Assembly: GCA_964557575.1 (NCBI GenBank)
Contig: CAZLBC010000057.1
Span: forward strand, 1-29,882
Source of the DNA: CAZLBC01 sp964557575
Lineage (GTDB): Bacteria > Planctomycetota > Phycisphaerae > SM23-33
Length of the DNA stretch: 29,882 nucleotides
Reading direction: 5' to 3'
The notes below the pieces were generated by a model. That model had not been told where the DNA came from, did not search any database, and saw only the letters and a program-made list of their open reading frames with translations. How positions within the stretch are numbered: position 1 is the first letter of the stretch; every line of letters starts with the position of its first letter. The translations under genes were made by a program, and so were the position numbers. This document shows, in pieces, positions 1 through 7,619 of this stretch.

Positions 1-95
1 GGATCCATCTATGCCTGAATTATACCGAAACACCGGTGGGTATCCAGATGTTCGAGATGATATTGTATGCAGCCGGACAACAGGCAACCCACACG

Positions 96-1817
96 TCACC
101 GTACCACCGTCGCCGCCAGCCGGAGGCCGTAGCGATAGTCCCTGGTTGCGCCGACGTACCGGCGGACCGCGCTGCCGGTTATGTCCGGCAGGCCCATCCA
201 TCCCCCGCCGCGGATCACGCGGTGAGTGCCCGTCTCGGGACCCGGCGGGTCCTGTTTCGGCGAGGCGGCGTAGTATGTCGGGCCGTACCGGTCGGCGCAC
301 ATCTCCACCACGTTGCCGTGGACGTCGTACAGGCCCCAGGCGTTGGGTTTCTTCCGGCCGACGGGGTGTGACCGGCCCCCGGCGTTGGACCGGTACCAGG
401 CGTAGTCGCCCAGTTTCTCCGCGTCGTCGCCGAAGCACCAGGTGGTGGTCGTCCCCGCCCGGCAGGCGTACTCCCACTCGGCCTCCGTCGGGAGCCGGAA
501 TCGCAGGTCTTTCGGGGCGAACTTCTCGTTGAGCTGCGCGATAAAGCCCCGGCACTCGTCCCAGGTGACGCTCTCGACGGGGTGGTCGTTGCCCGTGAAC
601 CGGCTGGGGTTTTTCCCGGTCACGGCCTCCCACTGCCGCTGGGTGACCTCGCAGGCGCCCAGGTAGAACGGGCGGGTGATCGTGACCTCGTGGACCGGCG
701 ACGAAACCGCCGCCCCGGCGTCGCCCATCCGGAAGGTCCCGGCGGGTATCAGGACCAGCGCGAGTTTCGCGTCACCGATCGTCACGGTCCGTTTTTTTTC
801 CAGGGCCGCGCCGGCCGGCTTCCCGCCCCCCGCCGCCGTCTTGCGGGCGGGCAGGGGGATCGATGTGTGTTTCTCGAGGAGCTTTTCGGCCGATTGGATG
901 TGGAGCCTGGCCTTCAGCTTGTCCACCCCCTTCACCGCGGGCAGGACGGCGGTGTAGTAGTCGCGGACCCGCCGGGCCGCCACCGCCTGCCGGAGGGCGG
1001 CTTTGTTATTCTCGATCTGCGCGCGGTACCACTCGGCCATCTCCCGGCACTCGTCGGGCGCGAGGGCGGCAACGGGCTTGGCCGCGGTGGCGACGACCAG
1101 CCGCAGGAACTCGTCGACGTCCTCGGTCAGGAGCTTCTTCGCCGACACCGGGTCGTCCCGTTCCAGGAGGTAGACCATGACGACCCGCTCCCGGGTTGCG
1201 GTGTCGGCGGGGTTCTCCTCGATCGCGGCGCGGAGTTTTTTCATCTTCTCCCCCGCGGCCGCGGCCGCGGTGGCCGTGGCGATCCGCTGGTTGAACTCCT
1301 CGATTCCGCCGACCCCGATGATGCCCGCCAGTGTCCGGGCCCGCTTGTAGAGCGCCAGGCTCCGGTCGGCGTCGCCGGCGGACAGCTTGGCGTCGCCGGT
1401 CAGCACCAGTTGCTTCAGCAGCCGCGTGCCGGCCTTCTTGCGGTTCGCGCCGGTTGACCGCTCGTAGTGGCGCTGCAGTATCGTCACCTTCTCGTCCATC
1501 CACTCGTCGCCCCGGGCGGGAGCGATGCGGTTGAGTCCCGCGATGGCCGCCAGGGCCGTGTCGATGCCTTCCGGGCTCCGCGCGGCGAGGGCGGCGGCGC
1601 CCCGGTACATCAGGATCTTGAGCGCCGCGCGGCCCTCGAGCTTGTCGACAGACGATATGATCAGCTTCGCGAGGGCCAGGTCGTCGGCCGGGTCGGTCGT
1701 CGCCGAGACCTCCTTGACCCGGCGGCCGAAGAGCATGGCGAAATCCGCGCGGGGGTCGGGGGCGTCCGCGCCGGCGGCGAGCAGGCACGCGAGCAGTATC
1801 GAACACCAGGTGTTCAT
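96..1817 (-). CDS. Exported protein with C-terminal SUMF1 (formylglycine-generating-enzyme-like) domain
   Basis: A 573-residue protein starting at the ATG at 1817, which follows a purine-rich AGAGGAAGAG site; the frame stays open further upstream but without support. Residues 1-18 form a signal peptide (MNTWCSILLACLLAAGADA), so the protein is exported. Residues about 20-330 are alanine/lysine-rich and helical, with TPR-like character. From about residue 340 to the end lies a SUMF1/FGE-sulfatase fold, seen in IPAGTFRMG, EVTQRQWEAVTGKNPS, RLPTEAEWEYACRAGT and GLYDVHGNVVEMC. In true formylglycine-generating enzymes two cysteines near the C-terminus bind copper; here the matching stretch (IRGGGWMGLPDITGSAVRRY) has none. 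Sulfatase activation is therefore unlikely, and a binding or structural role is inferred. No sulfatase gene is nearby. It is divergent from rnr. Confidence 0.9.
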   Translation of the reverse strand: MNTWCSILLACLLAAGADAPDPRADFAMLFGRRVKEVSATTDPADDLALAKLIISSVDKLEGRAALKILMYRGAAALAARSPEGIDTALAAIAGLNRIAPARGDEWMDEKVTILQRHYERSTGANRKKAGTRLLKQLVLTGDAKLSAGDADRSLALYKRARTLAGIIGVGGIEEFNQRIATATAAAAAGEKMKKLRAAIEENPADTATRERVVMVYLLERDDPVSAKKLLTEDVDEFLRLVVATAAKPVAALAPDECREMAEWYRAQIENNKAALRQAVAARRVRDYYTAVLPAVKGVDKLKARLHIQSAEKLLEKHTSIPLPARKTAAGGGKPAGAALEKKRTVTIGDAKLALVLIPAGTFRMGDAGAAVSSPVHEVTITRPFYLGACEVTQRQWEAVTGKNPSRFTGNDHPVESVTWDECRGFIAQLNEKFAPKDLRFRLPTEAEWEYACRAGTTTTWCFGDDAEKLGDYAWYRSNAGGRSHPVGRKKPNAWGLYDVHGNVVEMCADRYGPTYYAASPKQDPPGPETGTHRVIRGGGWMGLPDITGSAVRRYVGATRDYRYGLRLAATVVR

Positions 1818-1850
1818 TATCGTCTCTTCCTCTCTCTGTTGCAGGAATCC

Positions 1851-1856
1851 ATTATA
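1851..1856 (-). promoter_or_regulatory. Candidate -10 box of the SUMF1-domain gene
   Basis: A perfect TATAAT on the - strand lies 33 bases before the ATG at 1817. This would give a leader of about 27 nt carrying the purine-rich ribosome site. No good -35 box is visible (best TCGAAT), so this is suggestive only. Confidence 0.45.
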
Positions 1857-1922
1857 CCGGAAAACGGCGGGGATTCGAGCGCCCGCCACGGCCGGGGAGT
1901 GAATCTTATCTGCGGCGGGGTA

Positions 1923-1950
1923 TTGCTTTTATCTCGATCCCGTCTATCCT
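1923..1950 (+). promoter_or_regulatory. Weak promoter candidate for rnr
   Basis: TTGCTT (1923-1928) and TATCCT (1945-1950) are separated by 16 bases, about 100 bases before the rnr start. Each box matches the sigma-70 consensus at only four positions, so this is a low-confidence call. Confidence 0.25.
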
Positions 1951-2053
1951 GACGGTTTCGCGAACCCCGCGGGGACCACGGGCGGATACGTACGATCTCA
2001 TGGAGAACCCCTCCACCCGTCCCGCCGGGCGCTATACGAATCAGAGGATGCAG

Positions 2054-4201
2054 ATGAGCAAAAAACGAAAATCGAAGCAGAAACACGGCGGGCGGAAGGA
2101 CGGTCCGGGCGGGATTACCGCGCGGATCCTGGATGTCCTCAGCTCCCCGGACTACAGCCCGGTGCCCTTCGCCGAACTCGAACGGCGGTTCGGGAAGGAA
2201 TTCGGCGGCCGCAAGAAGGTCCGCAAACCCCTGGAGCGCCTGATCGGCGACGGGACGGTGGTCAACCTGAAGAAAAAAGGCCTGGCCCTGGCCCGGTCCG
2301 CGGACCTCGTCGCCGGCGACATCTCGTTTATCCGCAGCGGCGGGGCCTTCGTGGACATGCTGGACCCGAAGCGGACGGTGTTTCTGCCGCCCGGCTGCGC
2401 CCACACCGCCCTCCCCGGCGACAAGGTCCTGGTGAGAATCAAGCGGGCGACGGGAACGGGCCCCGGCAGGAACCTGCCGGAGGGGGAGGTCATACGGATA
2501 CTCGAGCGCCGGTGCCGGATGATGGTCGGGACGCTGAAGCGGTCCCGGAACGTCCACTACGTCCTGCCGATGCAGTCGCGGATGCCCCGCGACCTGATCG
2601 TGCCGGATCCGGGGGGCGGGCGGCAGGGCGACCGCGTTCTCGTCGAGATCGAGGAGTGGGACGACCCGAAGCTCAACCCCGAGGGCCGCGTCGTCGACGT
2701 CATCGGCCCCGCCGACGAACCGGGGCTCGACACGGTCGCCGTCATCAAGTCGTACGGGTTGCCGGAATCATTTCCGCCCGACGCACTGTCAACGGCGCGG
2801 GGCGCCGCGCTGGACGAGAAAGCGCTGAAGAACCGGGAGGATCTGCGTGACCTGTTCGTCTTCACCATCGACCCGGCGACCGCGCGGGATTTCGACGACG
2901 CGATATCGCTTGAGAAGACGCGGGGCGGCAACTGGCGGCTGGGCGTCCACATCGCGGACGTCAGCCATTTCGTCGAACCCGGCGGCGCCCTCGACGAGGA
3001 GGCCTACCGCCGCGGGACGAGCGTCTATTTTCCCGACGCGGTCATCCCGATGATTCCCGAGCAGCTCTCCAACGGTCTCTGCAGCCTCAAGGAAGGAGTC
3101 GACCGCCTCGCCTTTTCCGCCTTTATCCTGCTCGACCCGAAGGCCCGCGTAAAGCAGGCCCGGTTCGTTTCCAGCGTCATCCGCTCCGACAAGCGGCTGA
3201 CTTACGAGCAGGCCCTGGCGATTATCAACGGGAAGACGGGCGGGGACCGGCGCCTGGCGGAGAAACTGCGGCGGGCGCATGGGCTCGCGCAGAAACTCCG
3301 TAAGCGACGGGCCGCGCAGGGGGCCCTGATGATGGAAATTCCGGAGGTGAAGCTCGATATCGGCAAGGACGGGCGGGTCGCGGGGGTCTCGCCGGTGGAC
3401 AACGACGTCTCCCACCAGCTCATCGAGGAGTTCATGCTCCTGGCCAACGAGCAGGTCTGCCGGAAGCTGGCGAAGGAGAAGATCGCCCAGCTCCACCGGG
3501 TCCACGCCGAGCCGGACGAGGAAAACCTCGCCGAGCTGCGGAAGATGCTCCAGCTCGCGGGCGTCCCCGCCGGCGACCTGGCAAACCGTATGAACCTCTC
3601 CAACGTCCTGGAACACATCCGGGACATGCCCGCCGGAAGGGCCTGGCAGGTCAGCGTGCTGCGGTGCATGAAGCGCGCGGAGTATTCCGTGGACGCGGGC
3701 GGTCACTACGGGCTGGCCAAGGAGTATTACGCCCACTTCACCTCGCCGATCAGGCGGTACCCCGATCTGGTCACCCACCGGCTGCTGAAGGCCGCCCTGG
3801 CCGGGGAGGAATCGGGGCTGTCGAAGGACGAGCTGGACCGGATCGCCGCCCGCAGTTCGACGCGGGAACGGGTCGCCGAGGAGGCGGAGCGGGAATTGAA
3901 GGAAATCAAGATTATCCGCTACTTCAGCGAACAGATCCGCGCCGGGAACCCCGCGACCTACGAGGCGGTGGTCGTGGAGATCAGGAACATCGGGGCCTTC
4001 GTGGACATCCCCGCCGTCGGCGCCGGCGGGTTGATACACGTCTCGGACATGGCCGACGACTTTTTCGATTTCGATCCGCAGCGGCGGGAACTGCGGGGCC
4101 GAAGGACCGGGAAAAAGGTCGGGATCGGGGACCGGCTGCAGGTGATTTGCGCCAAGGCCGACATGGAGAGCCGGCTCATCGACTTCGTGCCGGTCGAGTG
4201 A
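2054..4201 (+). CDS. rnr: Ribonuclease R (RNB-family 3'-5' exoribonuclease)
   Basis: Processive hydrolytic 3'-5' exoribonuclease that degrades structured RNA in the cytoplasm. The chosen start (MSKKRKSKQ, 715 residues) has AGAGG six bases upstream; ATGs at 2048 and 2000 are in frame, the latter without a ribosome site. A basic N-terminal tail is followed by a winged-helix region (about 25-75), cold-shock/OB domains (about 85-240), the RNB catalytic domain (about 255-600) and a C-terminal S1 domain (about 630-712, with GLIHVSDM). The catalytic acidic cluster DPATARDFDD places aspartates at 273, 279, 281 and 282, almost the numbering of E. coli RNase R. The family signature HFTSPIRRYPDLVTHR is intact. 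Length is slightly under the usual 720-810 residues. It is monocistronic here, followed by a repeat-filled gap. Confidence 0.97.
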   Translation: MSKKRKSKQKHGGRKDGPGGITARILDVLSSPDYSPVPFAELERRFGKEFGGRKKVRKPLERLIGDGTVVNLKKKGLALARSADLVAGDISFIRSGGAFVDMLDPKRTVFLPPGCAHTALPGDKVLVRIKRATGTGPGRNLPEGEVIRILERRCRMMVGTLKRSRNVHYVLPMQSRMPRDLIVPDPGGGRQGDRVLVEIEEWDDPKLNPEGRVVDVIGPADEPGLDTVAVIKSYGLPESFPPDALSTARGAALDEKALKNREDLRDLFVFTIDPATARDFDDAISLEKTRGGNWRLGVHIADVSHFVEPGGALDEEAYRRGTSVYFPDAVIPMIPEQLSNGLCSLKEGVDRLAFSAFILLDPKARVKQARFVSSVIRSDKRLTYEQALAIINGKTGGDRRLAEKLRRAHGLAQKLRKRRAAQGALMMEIPEVKLDIGKDGRVAGVSPVDNDVSHQLIEEFMLLANEQVCRKLAKEKIAQLHRVHAEPDEENLAELRKMLQLAGVPAGDLANRMNLSNVLEHIRDMPAGRAWQVSVLRCMKRAEYSVDAGGHYGLAKEYYAHFTSPIRRYPDLVTHRLLKAALAGEESGLSKDELDRIAARSSTRERVAEEAERELKEIKIIRYFSEQIRAGNPATYEAVVVEIRNIGAFVDIPAVGAGGLIHVSDMADDFFDFDPQRRELRGRRTGKKVGIGDRLQVICAKADMESRLIDFVPVE

Positions 4202-4237
4202 GTGCCGGTACGCGATCCACACACATGTTAAAGGGTC

Positions 4238-4439
4238 GTTAAAGGGGTCAGGTACCTTTTTTCTGAGTTAAAGGGGTCAGGNNNNNNNNNNNNNNNNNNN
4301 NNNNNNNNNNNNNNNNNNNNNNNNNNNNNNNNNNNNNNNNNNNNNNNNNNNNNNNNNNNNNNNNNNNNNNNNNNNNNNNNNGTTAAAGGGGTCAGGTACC
4401 TTTTTTCTGAGTTAAAGGGGTCAGGTACCTTTTTTCTGA
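4238..4439 (+). repeat. Tandem 29-bp repeats with GGTACC core, interrupted by an assembly gap
   Basis: The unit begins GTTAAAGGGGTCAGG, continues with the palindrome GGTACC and a T-run, and ends CTGA. Complete units lie at 4238-4266, 4382-4410 and 4411-4439, a unit cut by the gap starts at 4267, and a degenerate start (GTTAAAGGGTC) is at 4227-4237. Units are identical and abut without spacers. On the opposite strand the unit matches the right end of the dispersed element (compare 13459-13479), so this looks like amplification of one element end. True copy number is hidden by the Ns. Confidence 0.9.
4282..4381. other. Assembly gap of exactly 100 Ns
   Basis: The Ns start after GTTAAAGGGGTCAGG and end exactly at the beginning of another repeat unit. 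A round 100 usually marks a scaffold join of unknown size. It most likely arose because the tandem repeat could not be assembled, so real distances around it are uncertain. Confidence 0.97.
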
Positions 4440-4895
4440 CTCAAAAACAACAGGCACCCCCTACCCGTCGCCCCGGCTGGACAACCCGGTTGCTCATCAC
4501 GTGCGGTACCTGATGCGAGCCGCCGGCCTACCGCCCGGCGACCGCTTGCCCTATCGGAGCCGTGCCGACGGCGGATTCAGTTGAAGCGCATACGGGGAAC
4601 AGGGCTATGTCTGGTATCGAGAATCGAATACTGCCTGTACGCACATGACCGGCTCCGCGAGCGGTTCAATTCTGCCTTGAGAACACCGTAGGGGGTGCTT
4701 TCACCACAACGTGCCGTCCGTGACTGTTGTGATCAATTCTGAAACCGGACATAAGCGGTCCGTCGCCGGCACGACACCGGAGCCTTGCAGCGTTAGAAGC
4801 GATTTTCAGGGGCAAAAATCGCTTCTAAGACCCGTATAGGGGGAAATATAATGTTTAAGTTATTGTGATATAGATGGTTACTGTGGTCCGACCCC
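4411..4895 (-). mobile_element. Dispersed element copy A (minus orientation, near full length)
   Basis: Read on the - strand from 4895, this copy matches copy B in order: left end GGGGTCGGACCACAGTAAC (one mismatch to B over 19 bp); the 14-bp-stem hairpin (4793-4828) at the same 57-base distance from the left end; a 23-bp exact match (4715-4737 against B 13116-13138); the bulged stem 4648-4665; a GC-rich block (4519-4546); and the GGTACC right end. The spacer after the hairpin is shorter than in B (about 55 against about 120 bases). No ORF is shared between copies. The left end faces the downstream cytochrome gene and carries an outward-reading TATAAT at 4847-4852. Confidence 0.75.
4793..4828 (-). 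repeat. Perfect 14-bp-stem hairpin, element copy A
   Basis: TTAGAAGCGATTTT (4793-4806) and its exact complement AAAATCGCTTCTAA (4815-4828) flank an 8-base loop. The same stem with an 8-base loop occurs at 12952-12987. It is next to a shared TATACGGG motif. Confidence 0.9.
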
Positions 4896-5000
4896 ATCGT
4901 AGTACGACGACTGAATCTTTCTCCGCGCCTCGTGGGCGCGGCTTCCTGTAACGGGTCCCATCAGGAGCGGGGCGGTCCATAACGGGCCGCCCCCTTTTTT
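4847..5000 (+). ncRNA. Candidate structured leader or small RNA with a strong terminator
   Basis: A perfect TATAAT (4847-4852, no clear -35) precedes about 140 bases with no ORF but three hairpins: CCGCGCC/GGCGCGG (4923-4941), TCCTG/CAGGA (4944-4966), and a 10-bp stem GGGGCGGTCC/GGGCCGCCCC (4969-4993, loop ATAAC) followed by C and six Ts ending at 5000. The last is a textbook intrinsic terminator although no + strand gene ends within 700 bases. It may be a small RNA, or an attenuating leader of the gene at 5179. I do not recognise a known riboswitch class. Confidence 0.4.
4969..5000 (+). terminator. Intrinsic terminator between element A and the cytochrome gene
   Basis: The 10-bp stem includes one T-G wobble, has a 5-base loop, and is followed by CTTTTTT. 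It is oriented for + strand transcription, and the nearest upstream + gene is rnr, which ends at 4201. Confidence 0.75.
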
Positions 5001-5080
5001 CACAGGGGCTACCTGCCCATCCGCCCGAAAAACGGCGACCTGGTTATATCCTCCGACTGAAATTTCGGATACCATGGCAT

Positions 5081-5093
5081 TATACTGTATACT
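5081..5093 (+). promoter_or_regulatory. Possible -10 boxes before the cytochrome gene
   Basis: Two TATACT hexamers (5081-5086 and 5088-5093) lie about 90 bases before the ATG at 5179 and after the terminator. No convincing -35 box is visible. Confidence 0.25.
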
Positions 5094-5178
5094 GAAATAG
5101 TCTCCGGCATCGTTCGTTGTTACCGCCGACGGCAGTAACCGAGATGATAAACCGAACCCGACATACCGGACACCGCAC

Positions 5179-7611
5179 ATGACATACGCCGCACTCACAA
5201 CGGCAATCGGCCTCGCCGCAGCCGCCGCGACGGCGGGGGAACCCGGCCCAATGCTCAGGAAGGCCCTGGCCGGCCCGATGAAGGGGGTGGAGGATATCGT
5301 TTTCGCCAACCGCCATTCCTACAGCGACGGCCACTGGTACGCCAACATCGGCTACTACTGCAACGACGAAACGAAGCCGGCCTGGCCGGGGAACGGCAAA
5401 CCCGGCGTGGGGCGGCTCTGCCGGCTGAACCTCAGCAGCGGACGCGTATCGGTGCTGTTCGATGCGAAGGGCGGGTCGGTGCGGGACCCGGTCGTGCACT
5501 ACGACGGCAAGAAGATACTCTTCGCCCTCAGGAAAAAGGGACAGCCGCACTACCACCTGTATGAGATAGCGGCCGGGGGCACGGGGCTCCGGCAGTTGAC
5601 CCGGGGTAACTGCGACGACTACGAGCCGTGCTACCTCCCCGACGGGGGCATCTGCTTCGTCTCCACCCGGTGCAACCGCTGGGTGAACTGCTGGAAGACG
5701 CAGGTAGGTATCCTCTACCGCTGCGACGGCGACGGAAAGAACGTCCGGCAGATCTCCTCGAACATCGAGCACGACAACAACCCGCGGGTCCTGCCCGACG
5801 GGCGGATCATCTACACCCGGTGGGAATACGTCGACCGCAGCCAGGTGGGGTTCCACCACCTCTGGACGGTCAATCCCGACGGGACCGGCCAGATGGTCTA
5901 CTACGGCAACCAGCGGCACTACCCCCTTTATATCGAGGCGATCCCGATCCCCGGCTCGGCGCGGGTCGCGGGGGTCGATTCACCCGGCCACGGGCGGCGG
6001 GACCACTACGGCCGGCTGTGCCTCTTCACCGACCGTTACGGACCCGACGACCCGCGGGGGGCGGTAACCGTTCCGCTGCAGGGCAAGAAGAACCGGCGCA
6101 GGATGATCTGCGATCCCTACCCGTTTTCCGAGAACTGCTTTATCGCGGCCTCCAACAACGACATCCTCCTGATCGACGGGAAGGGACACTGCGAGATTAT
6201 CCACCACGCCGACCGCCGGGTCTACGAGCCGCGGCCCCTGGTATCCCGCCCGCGGGAGCGGGTGCGGAAACCGGCCGTCGACCTCGAGAAGAAGACCGGC
6301 ACGCTGGTGTTGATGGATTGCTATATCAGCCGGAACCTCGGCGGGGTCGAGCGGGGGCAGATCAAGAAGCTGCTCGTCCTGGAATCGCTGCCGAAGCCGG
6401 TGAACTTCTCGGGGGGCATGGACCTGACGAGCTGGCTGGGCACCTTCACCCTCGAGCGGGTCCTGGGCACGGTACCGGTCTACCCCGACGGCTCGGCCCA
6501 CTTCGCGCTGCCGGCCGACCGGCCGGTCTTCTTCGTGGCCCTCGACGAAAACGATATGTCCGTCAAGCGGATGCAGAGCTTCCTGAGCGTCGCCCCCGGC
6601 GAGGTGACCAGTTGCGTCGGCTGCCACGAGCAGCGGGGCACCTCCTATCCCCACCAGTCGGGGCCGCGGATCGCGATGAGCCGCCCCCCCAGCACCATAC
6701 AGCCGTTCGCGGGCTTCCCCGACGTCCTCGACTTTCACCGCGACATCCAGCCGATCCTCGACCGCTACTGCGTGAAGTGCCACAACTGGAAGAAACACGC
6801 CGGCCACCTGAGTTTGGCCGGCGACCTGGGGATCAAGTGGTCGATTCCCTACTACTCACTGATCGCCCGCCGCCAGGTCGCCGACGGGAGAAACGGCATG
6901 GGCGACCAGTCCCCGCGGTCCCTCGGCAGCGCCGCCAGCCCCCTGCTGAACAAACTCGCCGGCGGTCACCACAAGGTGACGGCCGCGGAGAAAGACCGGC
7001 GGACCGCGTGGCTGTGGATCGAGTCTGCCGCGCCCTATGCCGGTTCGTACGCCGCCCTCAGGAACAACCGTGAGATGGGACTCAACGGCGCGGTCGGGCA
7101 CTTCTACCGGGCCGGCGGCGGCCGCGTGTTCAACCGGCGGTGCAAAAAGTGCCACAACGGAAAACAGCAGCCGACAATACCCTTCCGGGTCCCGAAGTGG
7201 CCCGACACGCGGGGCATCGAGCGGACACTGGCCCGCCACGAGCGGCGGGTGATCGAAAACGACCCGCTCGCCCGGTTCTCCCTGCACGTGGTGATGAATT
7301 TCTCCCGCCCGGCATGTTCCGCGGTGCTCCGGGCGCCCCTGGCGAAATCGGCGGGAGGGTGGGAGTACTGCGGGGCGGTCTTCAAGAATCACAGCGACCC
7401 GGATTACCGGACCATGCTGAAGGCGATCAGTGAGGCCAAAGAGAAACGCGACGCCATTCCCCGCTGGTCGACCCCGGCATTCCGGCCGAACCGCCAGTAC
7501 GTCCGGGAGATGAAGCGGTACGGCATCCTCCCCGCGTCGTTCGATCGGGAAACGGACCGTATCGATCCGTTCGCGACCGACCAAAAATACTGGCGATCGT
7601 TCTGGAAGTGA
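5179..7611 (+). CDS. HZS-alpha-like multiheme cytochrome c with PD40 beta-propeller
   Basis: An 810-residue protein with an N-terminal signal sequence (alanine-rich, residues 1-20), hence periplasmic. Residues about 40-330 are a WD40-like/PD40 propeller (PCYLPDGGICFVS, NPRVLPDGRIIYTRW, LWTVNPDGTG). Three CXXCH heme c sites follow: CVGCH (479-483), CVKCH (531-535) and CKKCH (655-659). The propeller plus CVGCHEQR arrangement is that of proteins annotated as related to the hydrazine synthase alpha subunit. Such homologues are, to my knowledge, common in planctomycetes without anammox, so hydrazine synthesis should not be inferred; no HZS beta/gamma gene is present. The start is the first ATG in an open frame, without a clear ribosome site. 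The next gene overlaps or abuts its stop, suggesting joint expression. Confidence 0.85.
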   Translation: MTYAALTTAIGLAAAAATAGEPGPMLRKALAGPMKGVEDIVFANRHSYSDGHWYANIGYYCNDETKPAWPGNGKPGVGRLCRLNLSSGRVSVLFDAKGGSVRDPVVHYDGKKILFALRKKGQPHYHLYEIAAGGTGLRQLTRGNCDDYEPCYLPDGGICFVSTRCNRWVNCWKTQVGILYRCDGDGKNVRQISSNIEHDNNPRVLPDGRIIYTRWEYVDRSQVGFHHLWTVNPDGTGQMVYYGNQRHYPLYIEAIPIPGSARVAGVDSPGHGRRDHYGRLCLFTDRYGPDDPRGAVTVPLQGKKNRRRMICDPYPFSENCFIAASNNDILLIDGKGHCEIIHHADRRVYEPRPLVSRPRERVRKPAVDLEKKTGTLVLMDCYISRNLGGVERGQIKKLLVLESLPKPVNFSGGMDLTSWLGTFTLERVLGTVPVYPDGSAHFALPADRPVFFVALDENDMSVKRMQSFLSVAPGEVTSCVGCHEQRGTSYPHQSGPRIAMSRPPSTIQPFAGFPDVLDFHRDIQPILDRYCVKCHNWKKHAGHLSLAGDLGIKWSIPYYSLIARRQVADGRNGMGDQSPRSLGSAASPLLNKLAGGHHKVTAAEKDRRTAWLWIESAAPYAGSYAALRNNREMGLNGAVGHFYRAGGGRVFNRRCKKCHNGKQQPTIPFRVPKWPDTRGIERTLARHERRVIENDPLARFSLHVVMNFSRPACSAVLRAPLAKSAGGWEYCGAVFKNHSDPDYRTMLKAISEAKEKRDAIPRWSTPAFRPNRQYVREMKRYGILPASFDRETDRIDPFATDQKYWRSFWK

Positions 7612-7619
7612 GCGCACCC

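Noticed and set aside
4238..4439. CRISPR array
   Set aside because: The 29-bp units abut directly with no unique spacers, and there are no cas genes.
4793..4828. Integron attC site
   Set aside because: The stem is a perfect palindrome without the unpaired bases and conserved core sites of attC, and no cassette or integrase is present.
5179..7611. Evidence for anammox (hydrazine synthase)
   Set aside because: Only a distant alpha-subunit-like protein is present; the beta and gamma subunits and hydrazine dehydrogenase are absent from the window, and homologues occur widely in non-anammox bacteria.
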